Under the pieces are notes generated by a model. It saw only the letters and a program-made list of their open reading frames with translations, was not told where the DNA came from and ran no database searches. A program made the translations under genes and the position numbers. From assembly GCA_937138625.1 (NCBI GenBank), contig CAKZPF010000006.1, forward strand, positions 124,001 through 188,000: a DNA stretch of 64,000 nucleotides, given 5' to 3'. Positions 9,153 through 19,182 of the stretch are shown one piece after another (within the stretch, counting starts at the first letter, position 1; each line of letters opens with the position of its first letter). The stretch is from an uncultured Caulobacteraceae bacterium. GTDB taxonomy: Bacteria > Pseudomonadota > Alphaproteobacteria > Caulobacterales > Caulobacteraceae.

Positions 9153-9926
9153 ATGCGCGTCGTGATATTGGCGGGGGGGTATGGCACCCGCCTGAGTGAA
9201 GAAACCGACAACCTGCCCAAACCCTTGGTGGAAATTGGCGGCAAGCCCATTTTGTGGCACATCATGAAAACCTATGCGGCCCATGGCCTGACAGATTTTG
9301 TCATTTGTCTTGGCTATCGGGGCACCTCGATCAAGCGTTATTTTTCCAATTTTGTGCTCAATGCCTCAGACGTAACTTTTGACTTCACCTCTGGCGAAAT
9401 GACCCTGCATCAAACCTCGGTCGAGCCTTGGCGCGTGACGCTGGTGGACACCGGGCGCGACACCCAAACCGGCGGCCGCCTGAAACGGGTGCGAGAGTAT
9501 CTGGGCGACGAGACCTTTTGCTTTACTTATGGCGATGGGGTCAGCGACGTGAACATCACCGCCGCCATTGATTTCCACAAAGCCCACGGCAAGGCCGCCA
9601 CCGTCACCGCCGTCCCACCGCCGGGGCGGTTTGGGCGGCTGTCGCTCAATGGTGATCAGGTCGAGCGCTTTGCGGAAAAACAAGACAACGAAAACGCCTT
9701 TATCAATGGTGGGTATTTTGTGCTCGAGCCCAGCGTTCTCGATCGCATTGCTGGCGATGACATGCCCTGGGAGCATGAGCCCTTGCACACCCTGGCCGAG
9801 GATGAGCAGTTGATGGCCTATAAGCACACCGGCTTTTGGGCCCCGATGGATACCTTGCGCGACAAGCGCATGCTCGAAGAGTTGTGGGCCGAAAATCAAG
9901 CCCCCTGGAAGGTTTGGCAGGACTAA
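9153..9926 (+). CDS. rfbF: Glucose-1-phosphate cytidylyltransferase
   Basis: 257-residue nucleotidyltransferase making CDP-glucose from CTP and glucose-1-phosphate, the entry step for RfbG and RfbH. Motifs: VVILAGGYGTRLSEET (P-loop-like activating motif), LPKPLVEIGGKPILWHIM, FTYGDGVSDVN (metal-binding Asp), and FINGGYFVLEP. Length and motif order match RfbF/DdhA. It lies apart from rfbG and rfbH on the opposite strand, so the CDP-sugar pathway is split between two divergent transcripts. Confidence 0.96.
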   Translation: MRVVILAGGYGTRLSEETDNLPKPLVEIGGKPILWHIMKTYAAHGLTDFVICLGYRGTSIKRYFSNFVLNASDVTFDFTSGEMTLHQTSVEPWRVTLVDTGRDTQTGGRLKRVREYLGDETFCFTYGDGVSDVNITAAIDFHKAHGKAATVTAVPPPGRFGRLSLNGDQVERFAEKQDNENAFINGGYFVLEPSVLDRIAGDDMPWEHEPLHTLAEDEQLMAYKHTGFWAPMDTLRDKRMLEELWAENQAPWKVWQD

Positions 9927-10015
9927 GCTGCCGAAACGCCCCAAAGACCCTGAAGGGCAATTATGCCCTTCTTGGCCGCCCCCAACCCAAATTTCAGAAA
10001 ATTTTATCGCCAACC

Positions 10016-10045
10016 CTTGAAACGGGCCACCATCTCTCCCACCTG
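10016..10045 (+). promoter_or_regulatory. Possible heat-shock (RpoH-type) promoter of the hsp20 gene
   Basis: CTTGAAA at 10016-10022 followed after 15 bp by CCCACCTG resembles the sigma-32 consensus CTTGAAA / CCCCATNT, with a poor -10 match. It would start transcription near 10052, leaving a 5' leader of about 110 nt that covers the hairpin region below. Confidence 0.3.
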
Positions 10046-10079
10046 AAAACCACACGGAAAGTCAGGGTATGGCCTCACC

Positions 10080-10162
10080 GGTCTGGCCTTGGACCCGTGT
10101 AAAGCGCATCAGCCAAGATGCCGTCACAGATGTCAAAAGACACGTGTATTCAAAAGGAGACC
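10080..10162 (+). promoter_or_regulatory. Putative RNA thermometer in the hsp20 leader
   Basis: The Shine-Dalgarno segment AAGGAGACC (10154-10162) is complementary to GGTCT-GG-CCTT (10080-10090) with only a two-base GG bulge. Nested inside are CGTGT (10096-10100) with ACACG (10140-10144), and a hairpin GCATC/GATGC (10106-10110 and 10117-10121) with a six-base loop. The result is one nested multi-stem fold that hides the ribosome site, as in ROSE-type thermometers of small heat-shock genes. The pairing was read by eye; no folding energy was computed. Confidence 0.45.
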
Positions 10163-10165
10163 GAG

Positions 10166-10666
10166 ATGAACATTTTGACCGTCAAACCCCGACGTTCGCC
10201 CCGCGCGTCCTACCCTTCCCGGGCTTGGCCCACCGATCCGTTTTTGGGCATGAACAGCGACATTGACCGCCTGTTCTCCCACGTTTGGCCCAGCCTATGG
10301 TCCAACGAAGCCGAGGTGGGGGCCGATGTTTTGCGCCCCGCCGTTGATGTCTCCGAAACCAAAACCGGTCTCGAGGTCACCGTCGATCTGCCCGGCGTTA
10401 AGCCCGAGGATATGACCGTCGAACTTGAGGACAATGTCTTGACCCTGAAAGCTGAGCGGGTTTCTGTGCACGACGACGAGGACAAAGACCGTCAAGTTCA
10501 CTTGATGGAACGCTCGGTCGGCACCTTTATGCGCCGGTTCTCGCTGCCCATCGAGGTGGATGAAGACAAAGTGGAGGCCAGCTTCACGGACGGGGTGCTG
10601 AGCATCACCATCCCCCGTGCCGAAGCGGCCAAGACCGCCGCCAAGCGGATCCAAATTAAGCGCTAG
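10166..10666 (+). CDS. Small heat-shock protein, Hsp20 / alpha-crystallin family
   Basis: 166 residues from the ATG 5 bp after AAGGAGA. ATP-independent chaperone that holds unfolding proteins. The alpha-crystallin domain runs from about VLRPAVDVSETKTGLEVTVD to the A-x-x-x-G-V-L-like ASFTDGVLSITIP, and ends in the C-terminal anchoring motif IQIKR. The leader carries a possible RpoH promoter and a hairpin that masks the ribosome site, so it is probably heat-induced at two levels. A strong terminator follows. Confidence 0.93.
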   Translation: MNILTVKPRRSPRASYPSRAWPTDPFLGMNSDIDRLFSHVWPSLWSNEAEVGADVLRPAVDVSETKTGLEVTVDLPGVKPEDMTVELEDNVLTLKAERVSVHDDEDKDRQVHLMERSVGTFMRRFSLPIEVDEDKVEASFTDGVLSITIPRAEAAKTAAKRIQIKR

Positions 10667-10700
10667 CGCACCTTTTACCCCTCAGAGCGTATGCGAACAG

Positions 10701-10735
10701 CACCCGTGGTCAGCCCCCGACCGCGGGTGTTTTTT
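10701..10735 (+). terminator. Rho-independent terminator after hsp20
   Basis: Stem CACCCG-t-GGTC with GACC-g-CGGGTG (11 positions, one mismatch), loop of seven bases, followed by a T6 run. Lies between the convergent hsp20 and HerA-like genes. Confidence 0.85.
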
Positions 10736-12218
10736 ACCGCTTGAGACTGCCCAAGATCCCCCGTACGATTTCACGGCCCAGGCGACTGCCGATAGCGCGG
10801 ATCGCGGACTTGGCCATGGTTTCGGCCAGACCCTGACGGTTGCTGCGCCGGCTAGACGTTCGCCGTTTTCGGGTGGTGGTCTCGCGTTCTTTTTCAACTT
10901 CGGCTTTTTGCTCATCGGCCAATTTGCGCTCGGCGCGCTGGGCCAAAATTTCGGCCGCGCTTTGCCGATCGATCTCTTGATCATAAACGCCCCACACAGG
11001 ACTTTGGGCCAAAACCTCCTGACGCTCCGAGGCGGTCAGCGGCCCCATGCGTGACGCCGGCGGGCGGATTTTGGTCCGGGCCACCATTGTGGGCGCGCCC
11101 TTGTCATCCAAAACCGAGACCAAAGCCTCGCCCACACCCATCTGGGTGATGGTCTCTTGGGTGTCAAAGGCCGGATTGGGCCGGAACGACTGGGCCGCCG
11201 CCCGCACGCCTTTTTGCTCGGCAGGGGTATAGGCGCGCAGGGCGTGTTGAATGCGGTTGCCCAATTGGTTCAAAACGCTGTCGGGGATATCCGCTGGGTT
11301 CTGGGTGACAAAATACACCCCCACCCCCTTTGAGCGGATCAGGCGCACCACTTGCTCGATCTTTTCCAAAAGCGCCTTGGGCGCATCGCGGAACAGCAAA
11401 TGGGCTTCGTCAAAAAAGAACACAAGACGCGGCTTTTCCTGATCGCCGACCTCGGGCAGATCCTCAAACAACTCGGACAACAGCCACAGCAAAAACGTCG
11501 AGTAAAGCCGAGGGTTGCTGATCAGCTGGTCGGCGGCCAGAATATTGACATAGCCTTTGCCCTCTGGCGTTGTCCGCATCAGATCCTCAAGGCGCAAAGC
11601 GGGCTCGCCAAAAAACTGCTCGGCACCGGCCATTTCCAACTCCAACAGCCGCCTCTGAATGGCGGCGACGCTGGCCGGTGATACCCGCCCATAGTCCGAT
11701 GAGACCGCGGCGGCGTTTTCAGCCATATATCTCAAGATCGCCTGCAGATCCTCGAGGTCACTGAGCAACAGACCCTCTTCATCCGCCATGTGAAAGGCGA
11801 TCATCATCACCCCTTCTTGGGTGTCGTTCAGATCCATCAAGCGGCTCAGCAGCATCGGCCCCATTTCAGAAATGGTGGTGCGGACCGGATGCCCCGAGCG
11901 ACCATAAAGATCCCAGAACATCACCGGTGCGGCTTGAGGCACCAAGGTCAGGCCCATGCCTTCGGCGCGAGCGGTCAGTTTGTCGTTGGCCACAATCGCC
12001 GCCCCGATGCCCGACAAATCCCCCTTCACATCGGCAGCAAAAACCGGAACACCCGCATCGGAAAAGGATTGCGCCAAGATCTGCAAGGTCACGGTTTTGC
12101 CCGTGCCGGTCGCGCCCGCCACCACCCCATGACGGTTGGCTCTGTTCAGGGGCATGGCCACCGGGCCCGCGGCCCCCCCGATGAAAATATAACGAGGGTC
12201 GGTGAGGGCCTGAGACAT
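10734..12218 (-). CDS. HerA-like ATPase (DUF853 / YjgR family)
   Basis: 494 residues from the ATG preceded by AGGAAA (MSQALTDPRYIF). Walker A is GVVAGATGTGKTVT near residue 35; Walker B is RLVFFFDEAHLLF. Related to the FtsK/HerA motor superfamily, but its substrate is not established. The C-terminal tail is rich in Lys, Arg and Ser (RKRRTSSRRSNRQG) and may bind nucleic acid or the membrane. Stand-alone gene between a terminator and the divergent peptidase gene. Confidence 0.85.
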   Translation of the reverse strand: MSQALTDPRYIFIGGAAGPVAMPLNRANRHGVVAGATGTGKTVTLQILAQSFSDAGVPVFAADVKGDLSGIGAAIVANDKLTARAEGMGLTLVPQAAPVMFWDLYGRSGHPVRTTISEMGPMLLSRLMDLNDTQEGVMMIAFHMADEEGLLLSDLEDLQAILRYMAENAAAVSSDYGRVSPASVAAIQRRLLELEMAGAEQFFGEPALRLEDLMRTTPEGKGYVNILAADQLISNPRLYSTFLLWLLSELFEDLPEVGDQEKPRLVFFFDEAHLLFRDAPKALLEKIEQVVRLIRSKGVGVYFVTQNPADIPDSVLNQLGNRIQHALRAYTPAEQKGVRAAAQSFRPNPAFDTQETITQMGVGEALVSVLDDKGAPTMVARTKIRPPASRMGPLTASERQEVLAQSPVWGVYDQEIDRQSAAEILAQRAERKLADEQKAEVEKERETTTRKRRTSSRRSNRQGLAETMAKSAIRAIGSRLGREIVRGILGSLKR

Positions 12219-12385
12219 CAGCGTGTTTCCTGTTTTTGTGGACTTTTGTGTGGCTTTACAGATCAGAGATTTATTTTTTTGCCCTCCGCCCCGCCAAATG
12301 ACAAGAGGCCCGTTGACCACTTCCCCCAAGAGGCGCAAGAAAGAAGGTCCAAGACCGCTTCACCGTATAGAAAGGGGATGTTCGT

Positions 12386-14314
12386 ATGCTGTCAAAATCT
12401 TTCCGGGCCAAAACCTTACGCGCGCTGTTCAGCGCCACGGCCCTCAGCACCCTAGGGATGTTTTGCATGCTGACCCCCACCGCCGCCCACGCCGAAACAG
12501 AAACACAGGCCGCGCACGACCCCGCAGACGTTTGGAACCTAAGCGCCCTTTATCCCTCGGACGCCGCCTGGCAAGCGGAATATGAGCGCTTGCGCGCCGA
12601 GGTGCCCACCCTGGCCCAATACGAAGACAGCTTTGACCGCACACCCCAGACCATGCTGACGGCGCTTTCGGCCATGTCGAAAACCCGCAAAGCCCTGGCG
12701 CGTTTGTCGGTTTATGCCTCGTTGAAAGCCGACGAAGACACACGCGTACAAGACAATCTGGCCCGTGACGGCTTGGCCAATCAACTGTGGACACGTTACA
12801 GCGAAGCCACCAGCTGGCTGGGCCCGGTGGTTCTGGATATGGGATCAAAGACGGTTGAAAAATACCTCGAGGCCGAACCCCGCCTGCAACCCCATGCGTT
12901 TTCCCTGCGCGAAACCTTGCGCCGGGCCGAGCATATGCTGGACGCTGACGGCGAAGAGATTTTGTCAGCCGCTGGCGATTTCAAAGGCGGGGCCGGGCGG
13001 ATCTATAACCAGTTGGCCAATTCTGACATGCCCTGGCCGGTGATCACCTTCACCACCGGTGAAACCGTCACCTTGAACCAAGCCGCCTACAGCAAATGGC
13101 GTCAGGCGGAAAATCGCAAAGATCGCCAACGCACCTTTGATGCCTTTTGGGGTCAATGGGGCGAGTTCGAAAGCACCTTGGGCGAAAGCCTGAAGACCCA
13201 TTTGCAAGGGCACGTCTTCACGGCCCGCATGCGCAAATATGGCTCGAGCCTCGAGGCCGCTATGGACCGCGATGCCCTGCCCACCACCGTCTATGACACC
13301 CTGATCAGCGAAACCCACAAGGGCCTGCCCACCCTGCACCGTTATCTGAAGTTGCGGGCGCGCATGCTGGAAATCGACGACCAAGGCTACCACGATGTCT
13401 ATGTTGACCTCGTCAAGGACGACAGCACCTATGATGTCGCCACATCCAAAGATCTAACGCGTGTGGCGCTTGAGCCCTTTGGCCCTGTCTATCTTGAGGC
13501 CTTGGAAAAAGGCTTTGCCGGACAGTGGATGCATGTTCGCCCCCAAGACGGCAAACGCTCGGGCGCTTATATGAACGGCTCGGCCTATGACGTGCACCCA
13601 TATGTGTTGCTGAACCATCAAGACGACTATGACAGCCTGTCGACCTTTGCCCATGAATGGGGCCATGCCGTGCATTCGGTTCTGGCCAATGCCGCCCAGC
13701 CCTATGAGACCGCACGCTATGCCACCTTCGTGGCGGAAACGGCCTCGATTATCAACGAGATCCTGTTGGTCGAGCATATGATCAAACACGCAGAGACACC
13801 GCAGAAAAAGCTCTATTTCCTGAATGCGGCGGTGGAGATGTTGCGGGGCACCTATTTCCGTCAAGCGCAACTGGCCGAGTTTGAACGCGCCGCCTATCAG
13901 CGCTTGGAAGCCGGCGAAGCCACTACCGGCAGCACACTCAGCGAAATGTATCTGGATCTGCTGCGCACCTATTATGGCGAAGCCGAAGGCGTGATGACCA
14001 TTGACCCTGATTATGCCGTCGAGTGGGCCTATATCCCGCACTTCTATTACAACTATTATGTCTATCAGTATGCGACCTCGATGGCCGGCTCGGTGGTGTT
14101 GGCGGAGCGTCTGCTGGCTGGTGACACCAGTCAACAAGCGCGCTTCATCAAGGCCTTGCAGGAAGGCGGCAGTCGCCACCCTTACGAGATCTTGAAAGAC
14201 GCCGGTGCCGACTTGGCCACGCCGACGCCATACCAGGCCGTGGTCACGCGCATGAACCGGCTGTTGGACGAGATGGAACGTACGCTCAGTGTCCTTGAGC
14301 GCCAGAATCGCTAA
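12386..14314 (+). CDS. pepF: Oligoendopeptidase F-like M3 metallopeptidase with signal peptide
   Basis: 642 residues. A signal peptide of about 36 residues (hydrophobic core to TAAHA, then ETETQ) sends it to the periplasm, unlike most cytoplasmic PepF enzymes. The zinc site FAHEWGHAVHS (HExxH) is followed by the third ligand in FVAETASIINE. The PepF N-terminal lobe (WNLSALYPSDAAWQ) is typical. Likely degrades oligopeptides in the envelope. Its stop lies 24 bp before NAD-GDH, so the two may be co-transcribed, linking peptide breakdown with glutamate catabolism. Confidence 0.92.
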   Translation: MLSKSFRAKTLRALFSATALSTLGMFCMLTPTAAHAETETQAAHDPADVWNLSALYPSDAAWQAEYERLRAEVPTLAQYEDSFDRTPQTMLTALSAMSKTRKALARLSVYASLKADEDTRVQDNLARDGLANQLWTRYSEATSWLGPVVLDMGSKTVEKYLEAEPRLQPHAFSLRETLRRAEHMLDADGEEILSAAGDFKGGAGRIYNQLANSDMPWPVITFTTGETVTLNQAAYSKWRQAENRKDRQRTFDAFWGQWGEFESTLGESLKTHLQGHVFTARMRKYGSSLEAAMDRDALPTTVYDTLISETHKGLPTLHRYLKLRARMLEIDDQGYHDVYVDLVKDDSTYDVATSKDLTRVALEPFGPVYLEALEKGFAGQWMHVRPQDGKRSGAYMNGSAYDVHPYVLLNHQDDYDSLSTFAHEWGHAVHSVLANAAQPYETARYATFVAETASIINEILLVEHMIKHAETPQKKLYFLNAAVEMLRGTYFRQAQLAEFERAAYQRLEAGEATTGSTLSEMYLDLLRTYYGEAEGVMTIDPDYAVEWAYIPHFYYNYYVYQYATSMAGSVVLAERLLAGDTSQQARFIKALQEGGSRHPYEILKDAGADLATPTPYQAVVTRMNRLLDEMERTLSVLERQNR

Positions 14315-14338
14315 ATCAAAACGGAAAAGTACATCGCC

Positions 14339-17300
14339 ATGGACCTGATCCTTGATGACACCGCCACCCTGGCCCCCGATGATTTGAAACGCGCCGCCGA
14401 GGCCCTGGAGGATAAAGCCTTCTCGCCCAGGGATGCGCATGTTGCCGCCTTCCTCGAGCAATATGCCGCCGATGCCGTTGCCGATGACCTCGAGGGCCTA
14501 AGCCTAGCCGACGACGCAGAGCTGGCCCGCAGCCTGTGGCTTTTCGGCCAAGACTACCAAGAGGGCGAGCCTGCACTGGTGCGCCTGCGCCCCGCCAAAA
14601 CCCAATCCGGGGCGCTGGGCCGTGACGTGGTGGACATTGTTCAGCACGACAAACCGTTCTTGGTCGACAGTGTGATGGGCGAGATCGCCGAACGCGGCCA
14701 CCGTGTACGGGCCATGTTCCACCCTGTCATTGAAATCGATGGCAAGCGTCTGTCGCTGATCCAAGTCCATCTGGATCCCATCATTGGCGAGGACCGTCGC
14801 GAGGGATTGGTCGAAGGCCTGCACGCCACCCTGGGCGATGTAGACGCCGCCGTGGGCGATTGGCGGCAAATGCGGGCGCGGATGGAAACCGCCATCCACA
14901 CGCTCGAAAACGCCAAGATCGATATCCCCGAGGACGAACGCCAAGAGGCCCTTGAGTTTTTGCGCTGGATGCGCTCGGACCATTTCGTCTTCTTGGGCGC
15001 GCGGGAATATGACTACAAAGCCCACAAAGCCAAGGGCAAGCATTTCAACCCCGGCGTCGGTGTGGGCGTTCTGCGCGACAGCAGCCGTTTTATTTTGCGC
15101 CGCGCCCACGAGCCCGCCTATCTGACCCCCAAGGTCGAACGCTTCATGACCGAGCTGACGCCCGTGGTTGTGGCCAAGTCCAATTTGAAATCACGAGTCC
15201 ACCGCCGGGCCTATATGGATTTTGTCGGCGTGCGCCGCTTTGATGAAGACGGCACCCCCATTGGCGAAGTGCGCTTTGTGGGCCTGTTCACCGCCGAGGC
15301 CTATGACCGATCCGTTAAAGCCACGCCCCTGATCCGGCAAAAAATCGCCCGCGTTATGGAAAAGGCCGCCCGCATTCCCGGCAGCCACAGCGAGAAAAAA
15401 CTGCAAAACATCTTGGAAAACTATCCCCGTGACGAGCTGTTCCAGATGTCATCGGACGAGCTTTTGACCTTTGCCCTGGGCATTGTGCATCTGCTGGACC
15501 GCCCCCGGCCGCGTCTGTTTTTGCGTGTGGACCGCTTTGACCGTTTTGCCTCGGCCCTGGTCTTCATTCCCCGCGATCGCTTCACAGCCGAAACCCGTCA
15601 CGCCGCCGCCGAGATTTTGCGCCGGGGCTTCAAGGGTCGTATTTCCGCTGTCTATCCTGGCTCGGGCGAAGGGCCGCTCGCACATATGCACGTCATCATT
15701 GGCTTCGAGCCTGGGGAACACGAGACCCCCGACGCCCGCGAGCTGGAGCGTCAAATCACCGAAGCCTGCGAGACCTGGCAGGACCGCTTCGAGACCGCCG
15801 CACGGCAGAATCTGGCCTCGGCAGTGGAAGTCATCGGGCGATATCGCCAGGCCTTCTCGGCGGGTTATCGTGAAAAATTCAGCCCCGACGAGGCCCTAAA
15901 AGACATCGCCGTCATCGAACGCATGGGCGACCAAGACGTGGCCGTGCGGGCCTATTCCCGCCCCACCGACCCCTCGACACGAGTATCATTCAAATTCTAT
16001 CGCAAAGGCCAGCCGGCCCCCCTGGCTGACATCTTGCCCATTCTGGAAAATATGGGTCTGCGCGCTATGGTCGAGGCCGGATACGCCATCAACCGCATGG
16101 ATGCCTACCGCACCGACGCCGAGGGGCACATGCGGTCAGTGTGGGTGCACGAGTTCGAGCTCGCCTCTGATGATGCGTCCGCGTTGGATGTCGAGGTCAT
16201 TCGTGAACCGTTCGAGCAGGCCTTTAAGGCCGTGTGGCTAGGCGAGACGGAAAACGATGGTTTCAACCGTCTGATTTTGCGCCTGGGGATCAATTGGCGA
16301 GAAGCGGCCCTGATGCGTGGTCTGTGCCGGTATCGTCAGCAAACGGGCCTCGATCCCAGCCAAGGTGTTCAAGAACAAGCCCTGGCCGACACCCCTGAAA
16401 TCACCCGTTTGATTTTGGATATGTTCGCGATCCGCTTTGATCCTCATAATGGGCTCAGCCTTGAAGAGCGGCAAAAGCAAACCAAGGAAATGAAAACCGC
16501 CATCCGCTTGGCGCTCGAGGCGGTCTCAAGCCTCGACACCGACCGGGTGCTGCGGCGCTTGTCGAATTTGGTGGCCGCCATTGCGCGCACGAACTTTTAC
16601 CAAAACGATGAAACCGGCCAGCCCAAAACCTGGATATCGTTCAAGATCAAAAGTCAAGAGATCGCCGACCTGCCCCTGCCCAAACCCTATCGCGAGATCT
16701 TTGTCTCGGCCCCCAATGTGGATGGGGTGCACTGTCGGTTTGGCCCGGTGGCCCGTGGAGGCCTGCGCTGGTCCGACCGCCGTGACGATTTCCGCACCGA
16801 GGTTTTGGGCCTTGTCAAAGCCCAACAGGTGAAAAACGCCGTGATTGTGCCTGTCGGGGCCAAGGGCTGTTTTTATCCCAAACGTTTGCCCAAGGGTGGC
16901 GCGCGCGAGGAAATTCAGGCCGAAGCCATCGATGCCTATCAAACCTTCCTGCGGGGGCTTTTGGATATCACAGACAATTTGGACGAAGACGGTCAAGTCG
17001 TGCACCCACAAGACGTCGCGCCCCTGGATGGGGAAGATCCCTATTTGGTGGTGGCGGCGGACAAGGGCACGGCTACGTTTTCGGATATCGCCAATGCCTT
17101 GGCCATTTCTTATGGATTTTGGTTGGGAGATGCGTTCGCCTCCGGGGGCTCGGTCGGCTATGACCACAAAGTCATGGGCATCACGGCCCGTGGCGCTTGG
17201 GAAGCCGTGAAACGGCATTTCCGCGAGCTGGGCAAAGACATCCAATCCGAGCCCTTTGATGTCATCGGCATCGGCGACATGTCGGGGGATGTGTTTGGCA

Positions 17301-19171
17301 ATGGCATGTTGCTCTCGAAAGCCATTCGTCTGCAGGCGGCCTTTGATCACCGGCATATTTTCATCGACCCCAACCCCAATCCGGGTTCGTCATGGGATGA
17401 ACGCAAGCGCCTGTTCGAACTGCCCCGGTCCACATGGGAAGATTACAATCCCGATTTGATTTCCAAGGGCGGCGGCGTGTTTTCCCGCAGCCTGAAGCGC
17501 ATCGACATCACGCCCGAGATGCAAGAGACCTTTGGCATCGAGGCCAAACACCTGACCCCGCAAGAGCTGATCCACGCCCTGTTACAAGCCCCATGCGAGC
17601 TTTTGTATTTCGGCGGCATCGGCACCTACATCAAGGCCAGTCACGAAAGCCACCACCAGGTGGGCGACAAAACCAATGACGGTTTGCGGGTGGATGCCAC
17701 CCAACTGAAGGCCAAGGTCATCGGCGAGGGCGCCAATCTGGGCCTGACCCAGGCCGCCCGCATCGAGTTCGCCCGCCACGGCGGACGCGTCAACACGGAT
17801 GCCATTGACAATTCGGCCGGTGTGGACAGCTCGGACCATGAGGTCAACATCAAGATCCTGGTGGACCAAGCCATTCGCAGCGGCACCGTCAAAGACAAAG
17901 ATCGCCAAGCCCTGCTGGCCAGCATGACGGATGACGTGGCCGAGTTGGTGTTGAAAACCAACTACAATCAAACCCTGGGCATTTCCCTGATGGAAATGAC
18001 GGCTGCCCATGAACTTGAGGCCTATGAGCGTTTGATGATCGACCTCGAGCGGCAAGGCAAACTGAACCGCGAGGTCGAAGGCCTGCCCTCGGCCGAGAAA
18101 TTCCGGGAATTGGCCTCAAACCAGCAAGGCCTAACTCGTCCAGAAATTTCGGTCATCCAGGCTTACGCCAAAATTGTGCTGTTTGATGAAATCGTGGCCT
18201 CGGACGCGCCGGATGACCCCTATTTCCATCAGACCCTGAAACATTATTTCCCCTCTGCTCTGCATGAGTATGAGGACGCCCAACAGGCCCACCGTCTGCG
18301 GCGCGAAATCATTGCCACCGTGCTGACCAATGCCATTGTCAATGTCTGCGGCGCCACCTTCCCCATGCGTTTGCGTGGGGCCACGCATGTGGATGCCGGT
18401 GGCCTGACGGTGGCCTTTACGGTGGCCTATGCCATTTTCCGGCTGGGGGATCTGTTCCGCGCGGTACACGCGCTGGATGGCAAAATTCCATCTGATGCCC
18501 AGCTGCAACTCTACCAAGACATCGTGGTCATGTTGCGTCGTCAGGCCTATTGGTTGGCGCGGCGGATGCCTGGCGCCGGCGTCGAAGAGCTGATCGACAC
18601 CTATCGCAGCGACGTCGACCGCCTGCGCACCGTGGCCGATGAATATGTCGCCGAATATGACCGCAATTGGGTGGAGTCGCGGATCAAGACTTTGGTGGGC
18701 ATGGGCGCGCCCGAAGCCTTGGCGCGCCAAATTTCCAGCCTCAAGGCCCAGGTCTCGGCCACCGATGTCATCGACATTGCCCACCGCCATGACCACGACC
18801 TGGTGACTACGGCGCATGTCTATCATGCCTTGGGGTCGTATTTGCAATTCGACCGCTTGCGGGCAGCTGCCGGCAGAACCCAAACCGATGGACATTTTGA
18901 ACGCCAAGCCGTGCGTCGTGTGATAGAGGATCTGTTGGGCATGCAACGCGCCTTGACCAGCAAGGTGCTCAATGCTCCTTGTGCCAAATCACTGCGTGAT
19001 GGCAACGCCGCCACCGCATTGGATGTGGTGAAAACCTGGGCCATGGTCCACCAAGACCAACTGCAACAGGCCACCCGTGTATTGGATGAGCTGGAGGCTT
19101 CACGCGGCGGCTGGAGCTTTGCCAAGCTCTCGATTGCCGCGGGCGCTTTGCGGGAATTGGCGACAGAGTAG
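14339..19171 (+). CDS. gdh: NAD-specific glutamate dehydrogenase, large 180-kDa class
   Basis: 1,610 residues, matching the GDH-180 class. It converts glutamate to 2-oxoglutarate with NAD. The long N-terminal part carries ACT-like regulatory regions (FLVDSVMGEIAERGHRVR). The catalytic half starts near FVSAPNVDGVHCRFGPVARGG, with LRWSDRRDDFRTE and the substrate-Lys region GAKGCFYPKRLPKGG. An NAD-binding domain follows (IGIGDMSGDVFGNGML). The C-terminal helical extension is complete. Cytoplasmic and used in amino-acid catabolism; allosteric control is expected for the class, though no effector can be read here. Confidence 0.96.
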   Translation: MDLILDDTATLAPDDLKRAAEALEDKAFSPRDAHVAAFLEQYAADAVADDLEGLSLADDAELARSLWLFGQDYQEGEPALVRLRPAKTQSGALGRDVVDIVQHDKPFLVDSVMGEIAERGHRVRAMFHPVIEIDGKRLSLIQVHLDPIIGEDRREGLVEGLHATLGDVDAAVGDWRQMRARMETAIHTLENAKIDIPEDERQEALEFLRWMRSDHFVFLGAREYDYKAHKAKGKHFNPGVGVGVLRDSSRFILRRAHEPAYLTPKVERFMTELTPVVVAKSNLKSRVHRRAYMDFVGVRRFDEDGTPIGEVRFVGLFTAEAYDRSVKATPLIRQKIARVMEKAARIPGSHSEKKLQNILENYPRDELFQMSSDELLTFALGIVHLLDRPRPRLFLRVDRFDRFASALVFIPRDRFTAETRHAAAEILRRGFKGRISAVYPGSGEGPLAHMHVIIGFEPGEHETPDARELERQITEACETWQDRFETAARQNLASAVEVIGRYRQAFSAGYREKFSPDEALKDIAVIERMGDQDVAVRAYSRPTDPSTRVSFKFYRKGQPAPLADILPILENMGLRAMVEAGYAINRMDAYRTDAEGHMRSVWVHEFELASDDASALDVEVIREPFEQAFKAVWLGETENDGFNRLILRLGINWREAALMRGLCRYRQQTGLDPSQGVQEQALADTPEITRLILDMFAIRFDPHNGLSLEERQKQTKEMKTAIRLALEAVSSLDTDRVLRRLSNLVAAIARTNFYQNDETGQPKTWISFKIKSQEIADLPLPKPYREIFVSAPNVDGVHCRFGPVARGGLRWSDRRDDFRTEVLGLVKAQQVKNAVIVPVGAKGCFYPKRLPKGGAREEIQAEAIDAYQTFLRGLLDITDNLDEDGQVVHPQDVAPLDGEDPYLVVAADKGTATFSDIANALAISYGFWLGDAFASGGSVGYDHKVMGITARGAWEAVKRHFRELGKDIQSEPFDVIGIGDMSGDVFGNGMLLSKAIRLQAAFDHRHIFIDPNPNPGSSWDERKRLFELPRSTWEDYNPDLISKGGGVFSRSLKRIDITPEMQETFGIEAKHLTPQELIHALLQAPCELLYFGGIGTYIKASHESHHQVGDKTNDGLRVDATQLKAKVIGEGANLGLTQAARIEFARHGGRVNTDAIDNSAGVDSSDHEVNIKILVDQAIRSGTVKDKDRQALLASMTDDVAELVLKTNYNQTLGISLMEMTAAHELEAYERLMIDLERQGKLNREVEGLPSAEKFRELASNQQGLTRPEISVIQAYAKIVLFDEIVASDAPDDPYFHQTLKHYFPSALHEYEDAQQAHRLRREIIATVLTNAIVNVCGATFPMRLRGATHVDAGGLTVAFTVAYAIFRLGDLFRAVHALDGKIPSDAQLQLYQDIVVMLRRQAYWLARRMPGAGVEELIDTYRSDVDRLRTVADEYVAEYDRNWVESRIKTLVGMGAPEALARQISSLKAQVSATDVIDIAHRHDHDLVTTAHVYHALGSYLQFDRLRAAAGRTQTDGHFERQAVRRVIEDLLGMQRALTSKVLNAPCAKSLRDGNAATALDVVKTWAMVHQDQLQQATRVLDELEASRGGWSFAKLSIAAGALRELATE

Positions 19172-19182
19172 TCGAAAAGGTC

